Source: Dyadobacter sp. CY312
GTDB lineage: Bacteria; Bacteroidota; Bacteroidia; Cytophagales; Spirosomataceae
DNA: 64,000 bases
Assembly: GCF_021390535.1 (NCBI RefSeq)
Contig: NZ_JAJUXG010000013.1
Span: 124,001-188,000 of the forward strand
Direction of reading: 5' to 3'
Shown: positions 8,025 to 16,566 of the stretch, piece by piece
Layout: every line of letters starts with the position of its first letter
Numbering within the stretch: position 1 is the first letter of the stretch
Notes under the pieces: model-generated
Told to the model about the DNA's origin: nothing
What the model saw: only the letters and a program-made list of their open reading frames with translations
The model's database searches: none
Program-made: the position numbers and the translations under genes

Positions 8025-8984
8025 TTAAAGTACCACGGTAGCATTGGCCAACAGGTTTTCGGCCTGTTTCACATCTGCCGGAGTTATTTTTAATTCATAT
8101 ACTGCATCCTCAATCTGGTAGTCGGGATAAGCAGTGGTTACGTCTGCATACCGATTCAACTGTTTGATATTCTGTATTCTACCCTTCGTTTCCGTTTTGG
8201 AATAAGGAATCTTTATTGCGATTTCATCCCCCTTTTTATAAGCGGCAATACGGCTTTCCGGAATGGTAAAACGGAAGTAAGTGGTTCCCGGCAAATAGCC
8301 GCTAAAAAGCGGGTAGCCAGCTGTTGCAAGTTCTCCTTCACGCAGACTTACCGTTTCCAATTGCATGTCATTTGTAGCAATGATGTAACGTTCCGAATAC
8401 GCCACTTCCACCTCCTGCAATACGCCCAGCGCCTGGTCTGCCTGTCCCTGGGTTGCATTTTGGGTTTCTACCCGCACTCCTTTTTGCGCTTCATTTAATT
8501 CCGCATTTACAGCTTCCAGCTGTGCTTTGGCTCCCTGGTATTTGGCAATCATTTCATCGTGTGCCTGTGGCGTAATCATGCTGTCGGCAAACATGGCCTG
8601 GGCTCTGGCAAATGATTTTTCGGCAAAGGCAAATTGCTGCTGCATACCCGATTGTTTGGCGCGAAGCTGTTTAAGCTGGTTTTCGGTTGCGCCGTTACGG
8701 CTTAGCGATCTTTGTGCTCCGGTTGCTTTTACAGCTCCTTTGGCCTGAGCCAGTTTGGCATTCACCTCCGGGACATCCAGCATAGCGAGTGTGTCTCCAC
8801 GTTTAACGAGGTCGCCTTCCTGTACATATACTTTCAAAATACGGCCGGTCACTTTGGGTGAAAAAGCCAGTGTTTCTCTTTTTACTTTTCCTTCCAACGG
8901 GCGCTCCGGCTGTTGCGAGCAACTTATACCGATCAGCGAAAAGCCTGCGATAGTGATATAGGCGAAGATTGATTTCGTATTCAT
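8025..8984 (-). CDS. HlyD-family periplasmic adaptor (membrane fusion) lipoprotein
   Basis: Bridges the inner-membrane permease and the TolC channel. It has 319 residues. A lipoprotein signal with lipobox LIGISC places the lipidated cysteine near residue 22. Next come a barrel-sandwich/lipoyl half (FSPKVTGRILKVYVQEGDLV and KRGDTLAMLDVPEVNAKLAQ), a helical hairpin of about 90 residues (85-180), and the second barrel strand set (YIIATNDMQLETVSLREGEL). It lies between tolC (27-base gap) and the permease (23-base gap), so the three are one transcript. Family is clear from architecture; the exported compound is not known. Confidence 0.9.
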   Translation of the reverse strand: MNTKSIFAYITIAGFSLIGISCSQQPERPLEGKVKRETLAFSPKVTGRILKVYVQEGDLVKRGDTLAMLDVPEVNAKLAQAKGAVKATGAQRSLSRNGATENQLKQLRAKQSGMQQQFAFAEKSFARAQAMFADSMITPQAHDEMIAKYQGAKAQLEAVNAELNEAQKGVRVETQNATQGQADQALGVLQEVEVAYSERYIIATNDMQLETVSLREGELATAGYPLFSGYLPGTTYFRFTIPESRIAAYKKGDEIAIKIPYSKTETKGRIQNIKQLNRYADVTTAYPDYQIEDAVYELKITPADVKQAENLLANATVVL

Positions 8985-9011
8985 GATATTTCGATTTTTC
9001 AGTTTGGTATT

Positions 9012-10394
9012 TTATTGAATGGAGGCGACATTCAGGCTGCCGGTCGCTTTTAACAACTCCACCGCTACACGGCGCTGGTTAAAAACTGATTGCAAGTATT
9101 CCAATGCTGCGGTTTGGTAGTCTGTCTCCGCTCCCACCAGATCCGTGGTTTTGATAAGCCCGGTTTTGAATTCTTTCGCTGCCTGTGTCAAGGCGTTCAG
9201 GGAAGTCTGCCTCTGTTTTTCCCTGACATATATTTCCGCCCTGGCAGAACTCATTTCTGTTTCTTGTTTGATCAGATTGAGTTCCAGTTTTTCCATGGCT
9301 TCTTCACGTTCATGTTCTACTTTTTGCAGCTCAATTTTGCTTTGCTGCACTTCCCTTTTACCCTTATTTCCATCAAACAAATCCCATTTAAAGCCAACCC
9401 CAATGTTAAAATTGGGCATCAATTCCAGTTTATTTGTTTTCAAAGTCATGGTATTCCCGGTTGGGAAAGGCTCTTTTGCTTTCAACTGAATCCCGAACAT
9501 ATTCAGATAACCCAATGATGTTGAAGCCTGTACTTTTGGTTTCCACCAGCTCTTTGCGGCGTCTATCTGATAACGGTGCGCGTTGATACTCGCGTTGAGC
9601 GCCGCAATCTCTGGTCTGCCCATGATCGAGCGATCGTCTGCCGACTCGTTGAGTGGTGTAAGTTCATTATTAATGAGTGCGATACGATCGGTCTCTAAAC
9701 CCGTATATGTATGCAGCAAATGAATGAGCAGCGTACGTTTTCCTTCATACTGCTGTATTTTGGCATCGAGCTGAGCCTGCGCTACTTCTATTTTTTGGTA
9801 TTCAAATTTCGTAATCAAACCATATCCAAAAGCTTTTTCAGCGGTTTCAGCATTGAGGCGTAACCTGTTTTTACTTTCGTCCAAAACCAGTTTCACCTGT
9901 TTGAGCAGAGCAAGCTGGTCGTAAGCGGTACTGACATCAGCTATAATCTGCTGTCTGTCTTTTTCCAGCATCGCAGTCTGCCCTTTTTCCTTTTCGATCA
10001 AGGCTTTTTTGAGTGCCGGAACTTTTCCACCTGTGTACAAAACCACATCGGCTTTCAGACCGCCGGTTACCAGATTCGCACGGTTCGTAAAAGCATCATC
10101 CAGAGCCGGTAACGCTATTCCAAGTTCAGGAACGGAGTTGGCAGGCGCTTTGGCGTTGATCCCTGCAGCCATAAAGGCATATTTGCCCGACAAATCCAGA
10201 TGAGGTAAATAAACCTCTCTGAGTTTTTGCTGATCTACATGTGTGAGGCCAATATCCAGTTGCTTTATAGCAAGGCTGTGATCTTTTTGAAGTGCTGCTG
10301 ATACGAGTTCTTCCAGATTGGGTGCCTGCTGTGCTTGCAAGGTTGGGCTAAAAAAAGTAGCCAGCCCAAGTCCCCATTTCAATATCCTGTTCAT
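9012..10394 (-). CDS. TolC-family outer membrane efflux channel (first gene of operon)
   Basis: 460-residue outer membrane channel with a signal peptide ending TLQAQQ, followed by two repeats of the TolC fold (about 28-240 and 250-450). Typical stretches are EELVSAALQKDHSLAIKQLD near the N-terminus, GLITKFEYQKIEVAQAQLD in the first hairpin and FKTGLIKTTDLVGAETDYQ in the second. It is the promoter-proximal gene of the tolC-hlyD-permease unit on the minus strand. It is only distantly like the TolC protein at 65-1402, so the two channels probably serve different pumps. A Crp/Fnr-family regulator lies 530 bases upstream on the same strand, separated by a palindromic repeat. Confidence 0.9.
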   Translation of the reverse strand: MNRILKWGLGLATFFSPTLQAQQAPNLEELVSAALQKDHSLAIKQLDIGLTHVDQQKLREVYLPHLDLSGKYAFMAAGINAKAPANSVPELGIALPALDDAFTNRANLVTGGLKADVVLYTGGKVPALKKALIEKEKGQTAMLEKDRQQIIADVSTAYDQLALLKQVKLVLDESKNRLRLNAETAEKAFGYGLITKFEYQKIEVAQAQLDAKIQQYEGKRTLLIHLLHTYTGLETDRIALINNELTPLNESADDRSIMGRPEIAALNASINAHRYQIDAAKSWWKPKVQASTSLGYLNMFGIQLKAKEPFPTGNTMTLKTNKLELMPNFNIGVGFKWDLFDGNKGKREVQQSKIELQKVEHEREEAMEKLELNLIKQETEMSSARAEIYVREKQRQTSLNALTQAAKEFKTGLIKTTDLVGAETDYQTAALEYLQSVFNQRRVAVELLKATGSLNVASIQ

Positions 10395-10589
10395 AAGGTT
10401 CGATTTGCATTTTATGATGATGCAAAATTCCTCATGTTCAGGGTTGTTTCTTTTGATCTAAATCAAAAAACGCTTTGAGGGTGGTGAAGAGTGCTGTGTG
10501 GGCAAGGTGGATTTTGTGGAAATGAAAGTTTAACCGCAATAGGCGCTAAGGTTTTGCGCAATGGACGCGAGGGGAATTTTGATTGTGTA

Positions 10590-10817
10590 AGGGTAAACGC
10601 ATTTAAAGATTTTGTTGGATAGCTCTATTCTTTTTAATTTACCCACCCCGCCCTATCGGGCACCCCTCCAAGGAGGGGATTTGCACTCCATTCCCCTCCT
10701 TGGAGGGGCGGTCCGCCGCGCGGTGCCCAAAGGGCGGGGTGGGTAATTGCCCAACGGACAGAACATCCGCCGCAATTGCTATATTTCAGTTGACAAAAGC
10801 CTAAATGCGTTTGCCCT
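10590..10817. repeat. Nested palindromic element (MITE/REP-like)
   Basis: Two layers of inverted symmetry. The outer arms are GGGTAAACGCATTTA at 10590-10604 and TAAATGCGTTTGCCC at 10803-10817. The inner core at 10639-10746 starts TTACCCACCCCGCCCT and ends AGGGCGGGGTGGGTAA, with CACCCCTCCAAGGAGGGGA facing TCCCCTCCTTGGAGGGG. The core is much more G/C-rich than its surroundings. The gap 10395-10926 holds no other feature I can support. Such repeated palindromes are familiar in Bacteroidota intergenic regions; copy number in this genome is unknown. Confidence 0.75.
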
Positions 10818-10926
10818 ATGATTATGCTGAGATTTATGGTAATAAGGTTAAAGATATACCGATACTAAAATCTTTGTGACTCTCTCCTTTTCTCTGTGCA
10901 ACTCTGTGTCCCTCATCAACAACATA

Positions 10927-11496
10927 TCACACCGTCCGCTTAGCCCGGATGCGGCTTAGCGTTTCTTGTGTTATTCCGAGGTAGGAGGCGATGTTGCCGA
11001 GAGGTGCGCGCTGTAAAATGCTTGGCTGCGATTCGTTCAGTTTTTGGTAGCGCTCTTCGGCACTTAGAAATTGAAGGGCAACGATACGGTCGGAGGTTTT
11101 GAGAAGAAATTCTCGCAGAACATGGTTTTCAATAAGCCTTATTTCCAGAAAATTCTCCATCAGGTTCATCAATCCGCTGTGGCTTACGGAATGTAAAGTG
11201 CAGTCTTCCAGCAATTCCAGATAATAACGGCTTGCTGTTCGTCCAAAAAAACTTTCCGGGACTGTCACAAATTGTCCTTCTGTATAAAATCCATAGGTTA
11301 CATCCTTTCCTTGCTTGTTAATGTAATACATCCTCACCAATCCACTTTCAATAAAATACAGATGGTTGACAAACTGTCCCTGCTCGCAAAGATGTTTTTT
11401 TCTGGGATATTCCAACCGCTGAAAACCTGATATGATACCCGCTTCCGCAACTTCTGAAATGGGTGTGATGTGTTTGAAGTATTGTGTAATATCCAT
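10927..11496 (-). CDS. Crp/Fnr-family transcriptional regulator
   Basis: 189 residues: an N-terminal cyclic-nucleotide-binding-like domain (about 15-125) and a C-terminal helix-turn-helix (about 150-185). Typical features are EQGQFVNHLYFIESGLVRMY, GKDVTYGFYTEGQFV and the recognition region LGNIASYLGITQETLSRIRA. The GE..A.R motif that binds cAMP is not evident, and there is no iron-sulfur cysteine cluster, so it belongs to the broad Bacteroidota group that probably senses other signals. Its 3' end lies next to the palindromic repeat and it is oriented toward the tolC operon. Regulation of that operon is possible but not shown. Confidence 0.9.
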   Translation of the reverse strand: MDITQYFKHITPISEVAEAGIISGFQRLEYPRKKHLCEQGQFVNHLYFIESGLVRMYYINKQGKDVTYGFYTEGQFVTVPESFFGRTASRYYLELLEDCTLHSVSHSGLMNLMENFLEIRLIENHVLREFLLKTSDRIVALQFLSAEERYQKLNESQPSILQRAPLGNIASYLGITQETLSRIRAKRTV

Positions 11497-11588
11497 GGTT
11501 CCGACTTTGTCTGCCTAATATGTCGAGATCATGGCGCATTTCCAAAAAATACAGCTTTTGGCAATACGAACAAACGGATAAAATCTGT

Positions 11589-12323
11589 CTAAAAAAACCG
11601 CTCAAAAGCGATACCGTAAGTAAGGATAAAGTTCTCCTTCTTAGTCCGGCTGATCAGGTTGTAGTTCAGGGCGGTGTTGAGCGTTACCCATTTCCAAATT
11701 TTAAAACCGATGTTCAGATTGCTGGTTACAATGTGGTCTTTTCGATCTATGAGCGATGGCTGCCAGAAACCAGCACCGGTCACCGTTACCAGTTCCTTAT
11801 GTTTCCAATTGAGTTGCAGTCTCAGTGAGTTTCGCACTGTCTGGTATCTCACTTTCACACTGTCTGGCTGGGTGATGTTGCTGTGTTCAAACAGCAATCC
11901 GTCGCTGACACTGAACATGAATCCTTCTTTGTTAAAAACCCGGTATGCAAGTCCTGCTCCGGACTGAACCTGCTCACTGATTTTCAGAGAGAAACTGGAA
12001 GTAAAGTTGACAAGTCCCCAGTAATAGAAATCCGGAATCTTTTGGTTGTATACATTAAAGTCTACTGAGCTGTTGAAATCGTTATTGGTCCTCGTGTCCA
12101 AAGTACCTCCGTTAAGCCAGGCAGCGTTGGAATTCATCACAAAACGTTTCTTTTTCACGCTGTAATTGGCACTGTTGTTCAGAAGATAGGTTGTGCCATC
12201 GGCAGTTTTATTAAATGTCCCGGAGGTCGACAGTCTGACACGATGATTGAGAGAGTCACTAAATTGTCCGTAGACAGTACAAATGCAGGTAAAAAAGCAA
12301 AAAACGATGAGCTTGTATTTCAT
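11589..12323 (-). CDS. Secreted beta-rich (probable outer membrane, DUF481-like) protein
   Basis: 244 residues with a signal peptide ending near TVYGQ. The rest alternates polar and hydrophobic residues in short strands (RLSTSGTFNKTADGTTYLL, VDFNVYNQKIPDFYYWGLV) and ends in an aromatic residue (FERFF), as expected for a small outer membrane beta-barrel. It resembles the DUF481 'salt-induced' group, but I only see the style, not a decisive motif. Role unknown. It lies upstream of the Crp/Fnr gene on the same strand with a 90-base gap. A hairpin (TGGCATTT / AAATGCCA, 12353-12375) precedes its start. Confidence 0.65.
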   Translation of the reverse strand: MKYKLIVFCFFTCICTVYGQFSDSLNHRVRLSTSGTFNKTADGTTYLLNNSANYSVKKKRFVMNSNAAWLNGGTLDTRTNNDFNSSVDFNVYNQKIPDFYYWGLVNFTSSFSLKISEQVQSGAGLAYRVFNKEGFMFSVSDGLLFEHSNITQPDSVKVRYQTVRNSLRLQLNWKHKELVTVTGAGFWQPSLIDRKDHIVTSNLNIGFKIWKWVTLNTALNYNLISRTKKENFILTYGIAFERFF

Positions 12324-12439
12324 TGTATTGAGTGATGGTGGCCGACAAAGATTGGCATTTCACAGGCAAATGCCATCAGAAATGCATCAAAATTCGGTTT
12401 CAGTTAAAGAACAATACCAATCCTTTACATGTGATGAAA

Positions 12440-12474
12440 CAAAAAACAAACGGCCATTTGCTATGACCGTTTGT
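12440..12474 (-). terminator. Terminator of the LLM oxidoreductase gene
   Basis: On the minus strand, ACAAACGG ... CCGTTTGT forms an eight-base stem followed by TTTTTTG. It lies about 60 bases past the stop codon at 12535. Confidence 0.75.
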
Positions 12475-12534
12475 CAGGATAAATACAACACTTTGGGTAA
12501 TTCAATCAAAGGTTAGCTGCTACCATCAAGTTAT

Positions 12535-13542
12535 TTATTGGTGTTCATTTATTTCCTCCATCACTTCGGCAAATAACTTTGCCGATTTGATCCTGTCTTC
12601 GGTGGCGTAGGCTGTTGAAACCATGATGAGCTCATCCACCTCCGTTTCTTCAAGGAATGCCTGAATTTCTGTTTTAACCGTTGCCTTGCTTCCCACAAAG
12701 GAATATTTGAGCATTTGCTGTAAAGTAGGATGTGTCAATGCATCTCTCAAATCATAGGTCAGTTCTGTTGGCGGATGTAAACCTTCCGAATTTCCGGTAA
12801 GCACACCTATAAACATCCTGATCAACGTAGTGAAAAGTTGCTGAGCCTGTTCATCAGTGTCAGCAACAAATACGTTGACACCGGCCATTGTGTAAGGTTT
12901 TTGCAGAAACTCCGAAGGCCGAAACTGTTCCCGATAAATCTTTAAGGCACTATTTAAATGTGTCGACGCAAAGTGACTGGCAAATGCATAGGGCAAACCT
13001 TTTGCAGCAGACAAATATGCGCTGTCTGTACTGGATCCCAGGATATATATCGGGACATCGGTGCCTTCGGCAACACCGGCTCTCACTTTTGAACTTTTGT
13101 TTTCAACCGAAAAGTATTCCTGAATCTTGGCAACTTCCTGCGGAAATAATTGCGCTGCCTGCCTGAAATCGGAACGGATAGCCTGAGCCGTCAATTGGTC
13201 TGTGCCGGGAGCCCTTCCTAGTCCTAAGTCTATGCGGTTGGGATACAAATGAGCCAACGTCCCAAACTGTTCGGCGACAATTAAGGGAGAATGATTTGGA
13301 AGCATGATACCACCTGAACCCACTCTGATCGTCTCAGTATTTTCCGCAACATAACCGATCAGAATACTGGTTGCACTACTGGCTATGTGTCCGGAATTGT
13401 GATGCTCTGCAAACCAATATCGTTTATAATTTAATTTCTCCGCTTCTTTTGCCAGAGCGAGTGAATTATTCAGTGTCTGTTTGATCGTACTGCCTTGCGG
13501 AACAAGCGCAAGCTCTAAAATCGAATAATCTATATGTTTCAT
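12535..13542 (-). CDS. LLM-class flavin-dependent oxidoreductase (bacterial luciferase-like)
   Basis: Luciferase-like monooxygenase fold using reduced FMN; the substrate of this branch (YhbW-like, single-domain) is generally unknown. The start MKHIDYSILELALVPQG matches the usual family start, so I choose ATG 13542 rather than the upstream in-frame ATG at 13605, whose extra 21 residues are basic and atypical. Typical features: YKRYWFAEHHN, GSGGIMLPNHSPLIVAEQFG, PNRIDLGLGRAPGTD, and the C-terminal FVGSKATVKTEIQAFLEE. The gene is divergent from an HxlR regulator, and a perfect palindrome lies between them. This suggests control by that regulator and a role in response to electrophiles, quinones or similar stress; this last part is inference. 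Confidence 0.9.
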   Translation of the reverse strand: MKHIDYSILELALVPQGSTIKQTLNNSLALAKEAEKLNYKRYWFAEHHNSGHIASSATSILIGYVAENTETIRVGSGGIMLPNHSPLIVAEQFGTLAHLYPNRIDLGLGRAPGTDQLTAQAIRSDFRQAAQLFPQEVAKIQEYFSVENKSSKVRAGVAEGTDVPIYILGSSTDSAYLSAAKGLPYAFASHFASTHLNSALKIYREQFRPSEFLQKPYTMAGVNVFVADTDEQAQQLFTTLIRMFIGVLTGNSEGLHPPTELTYDLRDALTHPTLQQMLKYSFVGSKATVKTEIQAFLEETEVDELIMVSTAYATEDRIKSAKLFAEVMEEINEHQ

Positions 13543-13625
13543 GTATTGCTTTTTATTTTGTCGAAATTTTCCGCCACAACGACCGCGGGAAAATCCGTTT
13601 TGCAAATTTACAACATTTTGCTTTA

Positions 13626-13648
13626 CTTTGTATAGTACTATACCAAAG
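13626..13648. promoter_or_regulatory. Palindromic operator between LLM gene and hxlR
   Basis: The perfect 14-base palindrome GTATAGTACTATAC (13630-13643) is flanked by CTTT and CAAAG. It sits between the divergent starts at 13542 and 13677, 34 bases before the hxlR ATG. HxlR/YodB-type regulators bind similar TACTA-type palindromes, so this is the likely binding site for the neighbouring regulator. Confidence 0.65.
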
Positions 13649-13676
13649 GAAAGTAAATCAATTAACGGCGAAGCTC

Positions 13677-14024
13677 ATGGCACAAAAGAAAATGTACTGC
13701 GATTGCCTTAACACGGTGAAGCCTGTCCGTGATGCGCTTGACGTAATCAGTGGCAAATGGAAGTTGTCTATCATCATCTCCGTGGGCGTTGGCAATGACC
13801 GGTTTACCGATATACAGGATAGCATTCCCGGCATCACTCCCAAAGTTTTGGCCAAGGAGCTGAAAGACCTTGAGCAGCATAAACTTATAAAGCGTAACAT
13901 CCTCAACGAGTATCCCGTGAAGATCAGTTATGTATTGGAGCCTTATGCCGATACACTGACACCGATTATTTATTCACTCAAAGATTGGGGGCTGAATCAT
14001 AAAAAGAAGGTACTTGAAGATTAA
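13677..14024 (+). CDS. HxlR-family helix-turn-helix regulator
   Basis: Small winged-helix repressor of 115 residues. Typical family features are VKPVRDALDVISGKWKLSII near the N-terminus, PGITPKVLAKELKDLEQHKL in the recognition region, and the wing VKISYVLEPYADTLTPIIY. Two N-terminal cysteines (C8 and C10, in MYCDCLN) occupy the place of the redox-sensing cysteine of YodB-type members, so thiol or quinone sensing is plausible. It is divergent from the LLM oxidoreductase gene, with the palindrome at 13630-13643 between them. It probably represses itself and that gene. Confidence 0.9.
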   Translation: MAQKKMYCDCLNTVKPVRDALDVISGKWKLSIIISVGVGNDRFTDIQDSIPGITPKVLAKELKDLEQHKLIKRNILNEYPVKISYVLEPYADTLTPIIYSLKDWGLNHKKKVLED

Positions 14025-14505
14025 TTGTCTATCTGCATAATGAAACTCAACGGGCCTGGATTCTTCAGTCAAGCCCACCTTACCGCTTACTCAATATCAA
14101 TAATAAAATTTGGAGTCAAGATTAAAGCGTCTTACCTTTCGAACAAGTTAAATGATTTATAAGTAATTATAAATCAACCTGGTAAAACGTCCCAGCGTTT
14201 TAAACCAGAGTTACAACCCGGTTTCCTGCAATAAATAACCCCATCATTTTAAAGAGCTGATTTTCACCGTTCCAAGCGTGGAATAAGGCTAAGGCTATCT
14301 CATTTCTGACAGATCTTAAAATCGTCGGAGCTGCAACCCCACTATACATAAAATGTATCTGCCGCAGGAATTTTCTGCCCGGTTCACTGTGCCCTGTACT
14401 ATCTCGCTTTTCCAATCTCTGTGCGTTTGGCAGCATTCTGATTCCTTACGCCTCAACGATAAATAAATCTTCTCAAACTATTTTCTAACCTTAAACCAAG
14501 ATCAA
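14025..14505. other. Intergenic gap with leader of the M6 gene
   Basis: No convincing gene. A 78-codon minus-strand open frame (14200-14436) has no recognisable family or start context. The right end carries the leader TCTCAAACTATTTTCTAACC (14471-14490), which recurs before the 76-residue gene at 16304. Confidence 0.4.
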
Positions 14506-16245
14506 ATGGCAGCACCCTTTTTAAACGAGCGATTTACATTTACCAATCCCGATGGAAGCACGGTGGAGGTAATAGGCAGCGGCAATCAGTTTTTTGCCCA
14601 CTTCGAAACGGATGATGGATACACGGTTGTCAAGGATCCACAATCTGGTTTTTACACTTACGCGGAGATTACGAACGACAAAGACCTGTCACCGGTCAGC
14701 AATGCCATTGTCGGCAAGGTGGACCCGGCCTCACTCAATCTTGAAAAACATGTTCGCGCTTCTGCCAGTGTGGCGCGTGGTGTAGCAAGCACTTCCAATT
14801 TATTGCAGGGACCGGAACCGCGCTGGAAAAAACGGCGAGAGGAAAAGAAAGCGCAGCAAATGAGAAGCCTGAACGCCGGACTGAGCGCTGGTCCAATGCT
14901 CGCGCCAACGGTTGGAAACTATGTCGGCCTTTGCATACTGATCGAATTTCCGGATGTACCGCAAACCATCAGCAGACAGGAAGTTACCGATTTTTGCAAT
15001 AAAACGGGTTACTCCGGCTATGGAAACAATGGTTCAGTGAAGGATTATTTTTTCGACAATTCAAGAGGCAGGCTCACTTATACCAATGTTGTAACGCAGT
15101 ATTACACGGCAACACACAACCGTTCCTATTACACCGATCCTGCCATCGGCTTTGGTACAAGGGCACGCCAGCTCATCGTTGAAGCATTAAACCATTTAAA
15201 AGCGCAGGGTTTCAATTTTGCCCAGTTAACATCCGATGGCAGCGGCTACATTTATGCACTGAATGTATTTTATGCAGGCGCAAGGGTGAACAACTGGAGT
15301 GAGGGACTCTGGCCACACCAATGGTCTCTGGCAAGTACATTTGATGCAGGAGGAGGTAAAAAGTTTTCGGATTATCAGATCACAAACATGGGCAGCACGC
15401 TCGCCCTCCGCACTTTTTGCCATGAGAATGGTCACATGATCTGCAACTTTCCCGATCTGTACGACTACGACAGTGGCGCTAATTCTTCCTATGGGATCGG
15501 ACATTTTTGCCTCATGTGTTATGGAGGCAGCGATCTCAATCCGGTGCAGGTAGGTGCCTATCTGAAAAACGAAGCAGGCTGGAGTACGAGTCTGACGACA
15601 ATTACTCCGGGTATCACGGCAAGTCTGAATGCTACAAATAATGAGTTCTATATTCATTCAAAAAATGCCACGGAATACTTCATTGTCGAAAACCGACAAA
15701 GGACAGGCCGGGACAGTTCCCTGCCGGATGCCGGACTTGCAATATGGCATGTGGATGAAAACGGGAACAACAGTCATCAGCAAATGACCGCCGCCCAGCA
15801 TTATGAATGTTCGTTGGAACAGGCCGATAATCTGTTTGATATGGAACGCCTTGTGAACGGCGGGGATGCGAATGATTTGTTTGGCTCACCCGGTAATACG
15901 CAGTTCAACGACACCAGCAGTCCCAATAGCAAGTGGTGGGACAATACCAATTCGGATTTGAAAATTACGGAAATCTCTGCTCCGGGAGCGATCATGACCT
16001 TTAAGGCACTGGGAAATGCCGGCTGGGTCTATGGCAAAAAAGTGAGTTACGTGAGTGCGGACGACAGTACGAAGTGGGCACATACAATCATCGACGGTTA
16101 TCCGGGATGGCGCAGAATCAGACCAACGTCGACAGATGGGATAACGAATATGCTGGTCATTCTGAAAACGGCGGTCGCTTACAAAAGAAACGTGAATGTA
16201 CTTTTTGAAGCAAATGGTGAAGTGAGTGGCGTATACATGTCCTGA
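14506..16245 (+). CDS. M6-family metalloprotease with C-terminal accessory module
   Basis: Zinc metalloprotease of the M6 (immune inhibitor A-like) family, 579 residues. An N-terminal prodomain-like region (about 5-85) contains FTFTNPDGSTVEVIG, NQFFAHFETDDGYTVVKD and YTYAEI. The catalytic core (about 130-500) contains the zinc site HENGH at 306-310 followed by FPDLYDYD, and VGAYLKNEAGW. Residues 506-579 form a separate module (GWVYGKKVSYVS ... SGVYMS) that is repeated as a free protein in the next gene. There is no signal peptide, which is unusual because most M6 proteases are exported; export by another route or intracellular action must be considered. It forms a tight cluster with the two small genes downstream, closed by a terminator at 17029-17076. 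Target unknown. Confidence 0.85.
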   Translation: MAAPFLNERFTFTNPDGSTVEVIGSGNQFFAHFETDDGYTVVKDPQSGFYTYAEITNDKDLSPVSNAIVGKVDPASLNLEKHVRASASVARGVASTSNLLQGPEPRWKKRREEKKAQQMRSLNAGLSAGPMLAPTVGNYVGLCILIEFPDVPQTISRQEVTDFCNKTGYSGYGNNGSVKDYFFDNSRGRLTYTNVVTQYYTATHNRSYYTDPAIGFGTRARQLIVEALNHLKAQGFNFAQLTSDGSGYIYALNVFYAGARVNNWSEGLWPHQWSLASTFDAGGGKKFSDYQITNMGSTLALRTFCHENGHMICNFPDLYDYDSGANSSYGIGHFCLMCYGGSDLNPVQVGAYLKNEAGWSTSLTTITPGITASLNATNNEFYIHSKNATEYFIVENRQRTGRDSSLPDAGLAIWHVDENGNNSHQQMTAAQHYECSLEQADNLFDMERLVNGGDANDLFGSPGNTQFNDTSSPNSKWWDNTNSDLKITEISAPGAIMTFKALGNAGWVYGKKVSYVSADDSTKWAHTIIDGYPGWRRIRPTSTDGITNMLVILKTAVAYKRNVNVLFEANGEVSGVYMS

Positions 16246-16303
16246 CCAATCCAATTTTAAAATCTCTTTTCAATCATTTTCTAACCTCTTAAATTCTATT
16301 ATT

Positions 16304-16534
16304 ATGTGGTACTATGGTAAAACTGTCAGATATGTTTCTTCTTATGCGTCGTCCAAAAATTGCCATGCCATTATCAATGATGTACCCGGCATGACCGGCT
16401 GGCTGAGCATTAAGCCTACATCTACCGATGGCGTAACGAACGTGATCTCTATTTTAACCGCAGCAGTTGCAAGCGGCCGGGGTGTAAATGTCGAAATTAC
16501 GGCCAACACAATCACAGGTGTTTACATGTCCTAG
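16304..16534 (+). CDS. 76-residue stand-alone copy of the M6 protease C-terminal module
   Basis: Small protein MWYYGKTVRYVSSY ... ITGVYMS. Over its full length it aligns with residues 506-579 of the M6 protease: YGK.V.YVS, a central G-W with a charged/polar turn, PTSTDG(V/I)TN, then R.VNV and GVYMS at the end. I start at ATG 16304 because this begins at the module boundary; the frame is open to 16226 but those residues overlap the protease stop region. No signal peptide or membrane helix. It follows the protease by 58 bases and carries the same leader block (TTTTCTAACCT) upstream of its ATG, so both gene and leader appear duplicated. Function unknown: inhibitor, substrate mimic or binding partner are all possible. 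Confidence 0.75.
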   Translation: MWYYGKTVRYVSSYASSKNCHAIINDVPGMTGWLSIKPTSTDGVTNVISILTAAVASGRGVNVEITANTITGVYMS

Positions 16535-16566
16535 TTTTTGAACTTCAAAATCAAAAAGGATTACTT

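Noticed and set aside
14200..14436. 78-codon minus-strand open frame in the HxlR-M6 gap
   Set aside because: No family resemblance, no signal or ribosome context, and composition not clearly coding.
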